64,000 nucleotides of DNA, from positions 320,543 to 384,542 of the forward strand of contig NZ_VTTL01000004.1 of NCBI RefSeq assembly GCF_008364685.1, written 5' to 3'. The notes below the pieces were generated by a model. That model worked only from the letters and a program-made list of their open reading frames with translations, searched no databases and was not told the origin of the DNA. Source of the DNA: Xanthobacter oligotrophicus. GTDB taxonomy: Bacteria; Pseudomonadota; Alphaproteobacteria; Rhizobiales; Xanthobacteraceae. This document shows positions 59,813-64,000 of the stretch, piece by piece (within the stretch, counting starts at the first letter, position 1; each line of letters begins with the position of its first letter). Position numbers and translations under genes: made by a program.

Positions 59813-60042
59813 GGGGCAATGGCTCTGCTGAAGAATGGAGAGAGGCAAGGCGGGTAGAGCGGCACCATAAGGGCAAGTGCCGCCGGTTTGAACAGGGTGC
59901 GGGCCGGCAAAGGCGTGGCCGGAAAATCCCGGCGTAATGTCATTTCCCCTGACGGCGATCGCGCGGTTCCGGCGCGGCGGGACGAAGCTGACGCAACGGC
60001 GCCGACTTGAATCCGCCCCGAATATTGTGCACGTCAGCACAC

Positions 60043-61119
60043 ATGATCCGCTTCGCCCGCGCTTTTGGCCGCTCTCCCGCCGTTCGCTGCCCTGTGCCGC
60101 GCCGCCGGGGGCTGCGGCTTGCGGCGCTGGCGTGCGCCGTGCTGGCCGTGGCCGCGCCGGTGCTCGCCGCCCCGCGCGATGCCGCTGCGCAAACCATGCA
60201 GTTCCTCGGCCCCCCTGCCGCGCCGCCGCCGGCCGGGCCGTTCCAGACCCCGCCCAACGCGCCGCGCCCGGCGTTCCAGGCCCCCGGCGGTGGTGGCGCT
60301 CCCGCTCCCGCCCCGTCGAGCCGCGAGCCCCATGCGGTGCTGCCGCAGGCGCCACCCGGCAAGGCGGCGCTTGGCGTGTTTGCCCGGTTCGGGGCCGATG
60401 GCGCGGCGATCCCTCGCGGCCTCGTCTGGCGCGTCTTCGCCGACCAGCCGGAAAGCACCGGCGCCTTCCCGCTGGTGGCGGAAAGCTCCGAGGCGACGCC
60501 GGTCTTCTTCCTCAATCCGGGCGGCTATATCGTCCACGTGTCCTACGGCTTCGCCACGCTCGCCCAGCGGGTGCAGATGGGGCCGCTCTCGCGCCGCCAG
60601 GCGTTCGACGTGCCGGCCGGCGCCCTGCGCTTGTCCGCCGACGTGGACGACAAGCCCATCCCCGCCCAGAAGCTGACCTTCGACATCTTCGAGGGCTCGT
60701 TCCTGCAGGGCCGCACCTCCAGCCAGCCCTATTATCGCGGCGCCGGCGCCGGCGAGGTGGTGCTGCTGCCCGAGGGCACCTATCACGTGGTGTCCACCTA
60801 TGGTGACGCCAATGCCGTGGTGCGCGCGGACGTCACCGTCGCCCCCGGCAAGCTCACCGACGCCACCGTGCATCACCGTGCCGCGCAGATCATGCTGAAG
60901 CTGGTGAAGGTGGCGGGCGGCGAGGCGCAGGCCGACACCCAGTGGACGGTGATCACCCCCGGCGGTGATACCATCAAGGAATCCATCGGCGCCTTCCCCA
61001 CCTTCGTGCTGTCGGAGGGCGACTACACCGCCATCGCGCGCAAGGACGGCAAGAATTTCAGCCGCGAGATCAAGGTGGAAGCCGGTAAGAACCAGGAAAT
61101 CGAGGTGCTGGCGAAATAG
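60043..61119 (+). CDS. Secreted protein of unknown function
   Basis: A 358-residue protein that I cannot assign to a named family. It has a signal peptide with a long basic N-terminus (hydrophobic LAALACAVLAVAAPVLAAP), a Pro/Ala/Gly-rich linker to about residue 100, then a beta-rich region with repeated carbohydrate-binding or Ig-like patterns such as GGYIVHVSYGFATLAQRV, EGTYHVVSTYGDANAVVRADVTVAPGKLTDATV and EGDYTAIARKDGKNFSREIKVEAGKNQEIEV. These resemble three consecutive carboxypeptidase-regulatory-like or prealbumin-like beta-sandwiches. It may be envelope-associated. The 230 bases before it hold no gene; a TGTGC/GCACA inverted repeat (60026-60041) lies immediately before the start. Confidence 0.75.
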   Translation: MIRFARAFGRSPAVRCPVPRRRGLRLAALACAVLAVAAPVLAAPRDAAAQTMQFLGPPAAPPPAGPFQTPPNAPRPAFQAPGGGGAPAPAPSSREPHAVLPQAPPGKAALGVFARFGADGAAIPRGLVWRVFADQPESTGAFPLVAESSEATPVFFLNPGGYIVHVSYGFATLAQRVQMGPLSRRQAFDVPAGALRLSADVDDKPIPAQKLTFDIFEGSFLQGRTSSQPYYRGAGAGEVVLLPEGTYHVVSTYGDANAVVRADVTVAPGKLTDATVHHRAAQIMLKLVKVAGGEAQADTQWTVITPGGDTIKESIGAFPTFVLSEGDYTAIARKDGKNFSREIKVEAGKNQEIEVLAK

Positions 61120-61190
61120 CCCGCCAGCGTGCCTCGGATCGGGTACCTCGAAAGTGGTGCCCCAACGATAAGACCGAGGGACGAACGACC

Positions 61191-61526
61191 ATGGTGCTCA
61201 AGTCCGCCGCCCGGCTTCTGCCGGGAGCCGCCTTCGCCTTCCTGCTGCTGTCCGGGCCTGTCGCTGCCGCCCGAGCCGGCGATCCCGAGGCCGGCCGGGT
61301 GCTCGCCACCGGCCTGTGCGCGAACTGCCATGTGGTGGGCGCCCAGCCCCAGAGCGCCGCGAGCGACGCGCCGACCTTCTTCGCCATCGCCGAACGGGAC
61401 GGCGGTGTGAGCGCCGACTGGCTGGTGTCGCGGCTGGCGAATCCGCATCCGCAGATGCCGCAGGTCTCCCTGACGCGCGCGGACGCGACGGACCTTGCGG
61501 CCTACATCGCGAACCTCAAGAAATAG
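61191..61526 (+). CDS. Small periplasmic class I cytochrome c
   Basis: A 111-residue cytochrome c with a signal peptide (FAFLLLSGPVAAARA). The heme site CANCH lies at about residues 43-47 and the axial methionine in NPHPQMPQVSL; LAAYIANL is the usual C-terminal helix. Electron partner unknown. It follows the secreted protein gene by about 70 bases and may share its transcript. Confidence 0.88.
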   Translation: MVLKSAARLLPGAAFAFLLLSGPVAAARAGDPEAGRVLATGLCANCHVVGAQPQSAASDAPTFFAIAERDGGVSADWLVSRLANPHPQMPQVSLTRADATDLAAYIANLKK

Positions 61527-61563
61527 GCCGACGCCCGGCCCCTCAGGACGCCCCATAGAAAAA

Positions 61564-61587
61564 GGCGGGAGGCCTGAGCCACCCGCC
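61564..61587. terminator. Bidirectional terminator between cytochrome c and thrS
   Basis: GGCGGG (61564-61569) pairs with CCCGCC (61582-61587) around a 12-base loop. It is preceded by an A-run (giving U's for the minus strand) and followed by cttt on plus, between the two convergent stops. Confidence 0.65.
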
Positions 61588-61610
61588 CTTTCCATTCGCG
61601 TTCAACGTGC

Positions 61611-63593
61611 TCACGCCGCCTGCTGGGCCTTGGCGAGAGCCTTGCGCTTGAGATCCGGCGGCACCGCCTCATCCACCAGCGCCGCAACCACCTCGTCCAG
61701 CGTTCCGCCGGTCTGGGCGTTGGAGCCGAGGCGGCGGATGGAGAGGGTGCGCTCGGCCGCCTCCTTCTTGCCCGCCACCAGCAGCACCGGCACCTTGGCG
61801 AGGGAGTGCTCGCGCACCTTCAGGTTGATCTTCTCGTTGCGCACGTCGAGTTCCACGCGCAGGCCTTCCGCCTTCAGCAGCTCCGCCACCTCGGCGGCAT
61901 AGTCGTCCGCATCCGAGGTGATGGTGGCCACCACCACCTGGGTGGGGGCGAGCCACAGCGGGAAGTGGCCGGCGAAATGCTCGATGAGGATGCCGGTGAA
62001 GCGCTCCATGGAGCCGCAGATGGCGCGGTGGATCATCACCGGCGTCTTCTTCTGGCCGTCCGCGTCCACATAGAAGGCACCGAACCGCTCCGGCAGGTTG
62101 AAGTCCACCTGGGTGGTGCCGCATTGCCATTCACGGCCGATGGCGTCCTTCAGGGTGTATTCGAACTTGGGGCCATAGAAGGCGCCCTCGCCGGGCAGGA
62201 TGCCGGTCTTGATGCGCCCGCCCGAGGCGGCCTCGATCTGGCCGAGCACGCGGGTCATCACCTCTTCGGCGTGGTCCCACACGGCATCCGAGCCCACGCG
62301 CTTCTCGGGGCGCGTGGAGAGCTTCACGACGATCTCCTCGAAGCCGAAATCGGCGTAGGTGGAGAGGATCAGGTCGTTGATCTTCAGGCACTCCGCCGCC
62401 ATCTGCTCCTCGGTGCAGAAGACGTGGGCGTCGTCCTGGGTGAAGCCGCGTACGCGCATGAGGCCATGCAGCGCGCCGGACGGCTCGTAGCGATGCACCG
62501 CGCCGAATTCGGCAAGGCGCAGAGGCAGATCGCGGTAACTCTTCAGACCATGCTTGAAGATCTGCACATGGCCAGGGCAGTTCATGGGCTTCAAGGCGAA
62601 CACGCGCTCGTCCTTGGTCTCGTCGCCCGCGGACTGCACCTTGAACATGTTTTCCTTGTACCAGCCCCAGTGGCCGGAGGTCTCCCAAAGAGAGGCGTCG
62701 AGCACCTGCGGGGCGTTGACCTCGCTGTAGTCGGCCTTCAGGCGCCGGCGCATGTAGGCCACCAGCTCCTGGAACAGGGTCCAACCCTTGGGGTGCCAGA
62801 ACACCGTTCCGGGGCCTTCCTCCTGGAAGTGGAACAGATCCATCTCGCGGCCGAGGCGGCGATGGTCGCGCTTCTCCGCCTCCTCCAGGCGATGGATGTA
62901 GGCGGCAAGCTCCTTCTCGTCCTGCCAGGCGGTGCCGTAGATGCGGGTGAGCATCGGGTTGTTCGAATCACCGCGCCAATAGGCGCCGGCCACCTTCATC
63001 AGCTTGAAGGCGGTGCCGATCTTGCCCGTGGAGGGCATGTGCGGGCCGCGGCAGAGGTCGAACCACTCGCCCTGCTTGTAGATCTTCACGTCCTGGTCGG
63101 CGGGGATGGCGTCCACCAGCTCGACCTTGTAGCCCTCGCCCTTGGCGGCGAACACGCGCTTGGCCTCGTCGCGGGTCCACACTTCCTTGGTGAAGGGCCG
63201 GTCGCGGGCGATGATCTCGCGCATCTTCTTCTCGATGACCGGCAGGTCCTCGGTGGTGAAGGGGGCATTGCGGGCGAAGTCGTAATAAAAGCCGTTCTCG
63301 ATCACCGGGCCGATGGTCACCTGCGTGCCCGGCCACAGCTCCTGCACCGCCTCGGCCATGACGTGCGAGCAGTCGTGGCGGATCAACTCCAGCGCGCGCG
63401 GGTCGTCGCGGGTGACGATCTCCAGCTTCGCGTCGCGGGTGATGGGCTCGGAAAGGTCGGTGAGCGCGCCGTCGAGGGTGACGGCGACCGCCTTCTTGGC
63501 CAGGGATTTGGAGATGGCGGCGGCGATGTCCGCGCCGGACGTCCCCTCGGCATAGTCGCGCTTGGCGCCGTCGGGGAAGGTCAGGGAAATCAT
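61611..63593 (-). CDS. thrS: Threonyl-tRNA synthetase
   Basis: A 660-residue class II synthetase. TGS domain (1-60), editing/SAD domain with [12 protein letters not shown] (about 73-77), catalytic domain with zinc ligands Cys in [10 protein letters not shown], His in RAICGS-preceding segment and class II motifs (motif 2 [24 protein letters not shown]), and the anticodon-binding domain at the end ([15 protein letters not shown]). All are intact. ATG 63593 follows AAGGAG. A hairpin resembling a tRNA-Thr anticodon arm lies in the leader. Confidence 0.97.
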   Translation of the reverse strand: MISLTFPDGAKRDYAEGTSGADIAAAISKSLAKKAVAVTLDGALTDLSEPITRDAKLEIVTRDDPRALELIRHDCSHVMAEAVQELWPGTQVTIGPVIENGFYYDFARNAPFTTEDLPVIEKKMREIIARDRPFTKEVWTRDEAKRVFAAKGEGYKVELVDAIPADQDVKIYKQGEWFDLCRGPHMPSTGKIGTAFKLMKVAGAYWRGDSNNPMLTRIYGTAWQDEKELAAYIHRLEEAEKRDHRRLGREMDLFHFQEEGPGTVFWHPKGWTLFQELVAYMRRRLKADYSEVNAPQVLDASLWETSGHWGWYKENMFKVQSAGDETKDERVFALKPMNCPGHVQIFKHGLKSYRDLPLRLAEFGAVHRYEPSGALHGLMRVRGFTQDDAHVFCTEEQMAAECLKINDLILSTYADFGFEEIVVKLSTRPEKRVGSDAVWDHAEEVMTRVLGQIEAASGGRIKTGILPGEGAFYGPKFEYTLKDAIGREWQCGTTQVDFNLPERFGAFYVDADGQKKTPVMIHRAICGSMERFTGILIEHFAGHFPLWLAPTQVVVATITSDADDYAAEVAELLKAEGLRVELDVRNEKINLKVREHSLAKVPVLLVAGKKEAAERTLSIRRLGSNAQTGGTLDEVVAALVDEAVPPDLKRKALAKAQQAA

Positions 63594-63616
63594 GAGGCAA
63601 CTCCTTGCCGCCCACT

Positions 63617-63633
63617 CCTGCGGACCACGCAGG
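63617..63633 (-). promoter_or_regulatory. thrS leader hairpin resembling a tRNA-Thr anticodon arm
   Basis: On the minus strand a 5-bp stem (CCTGC/GCAGG) encloses the 7-base loop GTGGTCC. U is at the loop position of tRNA U33 and GGU at the anticodon position, a threonine anticodon. It ends about 24 bases before the thrS ATG and about ten before its ribosome-binding sequence. The E. coli thrS operator works by a similar mimic. Confidence 0.4.
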
Positions 63634-64000
63634 TAGGCGTCTTTTCATGGTCACGCGGGTCTTTTAAGCGAGAGCGGGTGCCCGCGTCCAGAACGGGGGA
63701 TTGAGGGGGCTGGCGGGCAGTGTTCACGCGGATGTGCCCAGGTGGATACCGTTCGGCAACGCTTTGGGTGGAAAATGCTGCACTGCCCGGGCCGCAATCC
63801 CCCTTTTCCTCGCGCGCGGCCTCGGCTAATCCCGTGAGCGGGGTCGTGAGTGTTCGCCATGCCGGCGTCGTCCGACCGGACCTGATGGATCGGGTCCGGA
63901 CCGGGGGCAGGGCGGTTCACGCCGGGGAGGGGAATGGGTTGGCCACGGAGCGGAATGTCCTGCCCCGCTTCCGACCTATTCACGTGTCACCGCTGTCAAA
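63634..64000. other. Right-edge region without supported gene
   Basis: GC-rich sequence upstream of thrS. A 110-codon open frame on minus (63651-63983) has no motif, no ribosome-binding sequence and an Arg/Pro/Gly-biased composition. The thrS promoter must lie here but no clear -35/-10 pair was found. Confidence 0.45.

Noticed and set aside
60026-60041. TGTGC/GCACA inverted repeat before the secreted protein gene as an operator
   Set aside because: Five-base arms with a 6-base gap are expected by chance at this density; noted only in the gene entry.
61806-63704. 632-codon plus-strand open frame
   Set aside because: Antisense to thrS, which is complete and unmistakable.

Overview
The window is high-GC chromosomal DNA from an alphaproteobacterium, most likely a member of the Hyphomicrobiales near Xanthobacteraceae. 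This placement is inference; no rRNA or tRNA gene is present to confirm it. Supporting signs are a GTTC-N7-GTTC LexA box before an imuA-imuB-dnaE2 cassette, a PleC-type kinase with a GANTC (CcrM site) cluster upstream, an ECF sigma/ChrR pair, an Lrp-type regulator divergent from putA, and dense, overlapping gene packing. I call 54 protein genes. No insertion sequence, prophage, CRISPR array or tRNA was seen.

Layout. 0.2-9.6 kb: a NUDIX hydrolase with a very long basic tail, a DUF2189 membrane protein, Lrp regulator and PutA, a small Cys-containing secreted protein, an LtnD-like dehydrogenase and a polysaccharide deacetylase. 9.7-24.3 kb: an organosulfur scavenging region with three ABC importers of the SsuABC/TauABC type, the FMNH2-dependent sulfonate monooxygenase SsuD, a second luciferase-like monooxygenase and an SfnB/DszC-like flavoprotein. 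Embedded in it is a two-gene unit of a family-3 binding protein and a MauG/CcpA-like di-heme cytochrome c. 24.4-30.1 kb: the SOS mutagenesis cassette dnaE2-imuB-imuA. 30.1-32.5 kb: an AT-rich islet with a DUF2971 gene, a stand-alone M41-type zinc peptidase and several palindromic repeats.

32.5-45.6 kb: two divergent catabolic operons. The minus-strand one carries a complete branched-chain-amino-acid-type (Liv) importer, including a LivM-LivG fusion, followed by an AroE-like dehydrogenase, an SDR, a GlcD-like FAD oxidase and a GMC oxidoreductase. The plus-strand one carries a quinone oxidoreductase, two SDRs and a GntR/FCD regulator. Together they look like import and stepwise oxidation of one unidentified hydroxylated compound. 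45.6-46.0 kb holds composite palindromic repeats.

46.0-64.0 kb: a serine beta-lactamase-like hydrolase, the PleC-like kinase, a Fae homologue lacking the usual catalytic histidine, an MFS transporter, ECF sigma/ChrR, a DUF2244 protein, endonuclease III with a basic N-terminal tail, a fused AroK-AroB, a conserved-looking 47-residue membrane protein, XerD, a nitroreductase, a secreted protein of unknown function, a small cytochrome c and ThrRS. A hairpin resembling a tRNA-Thr anticodon arm lies in the thrS leader.
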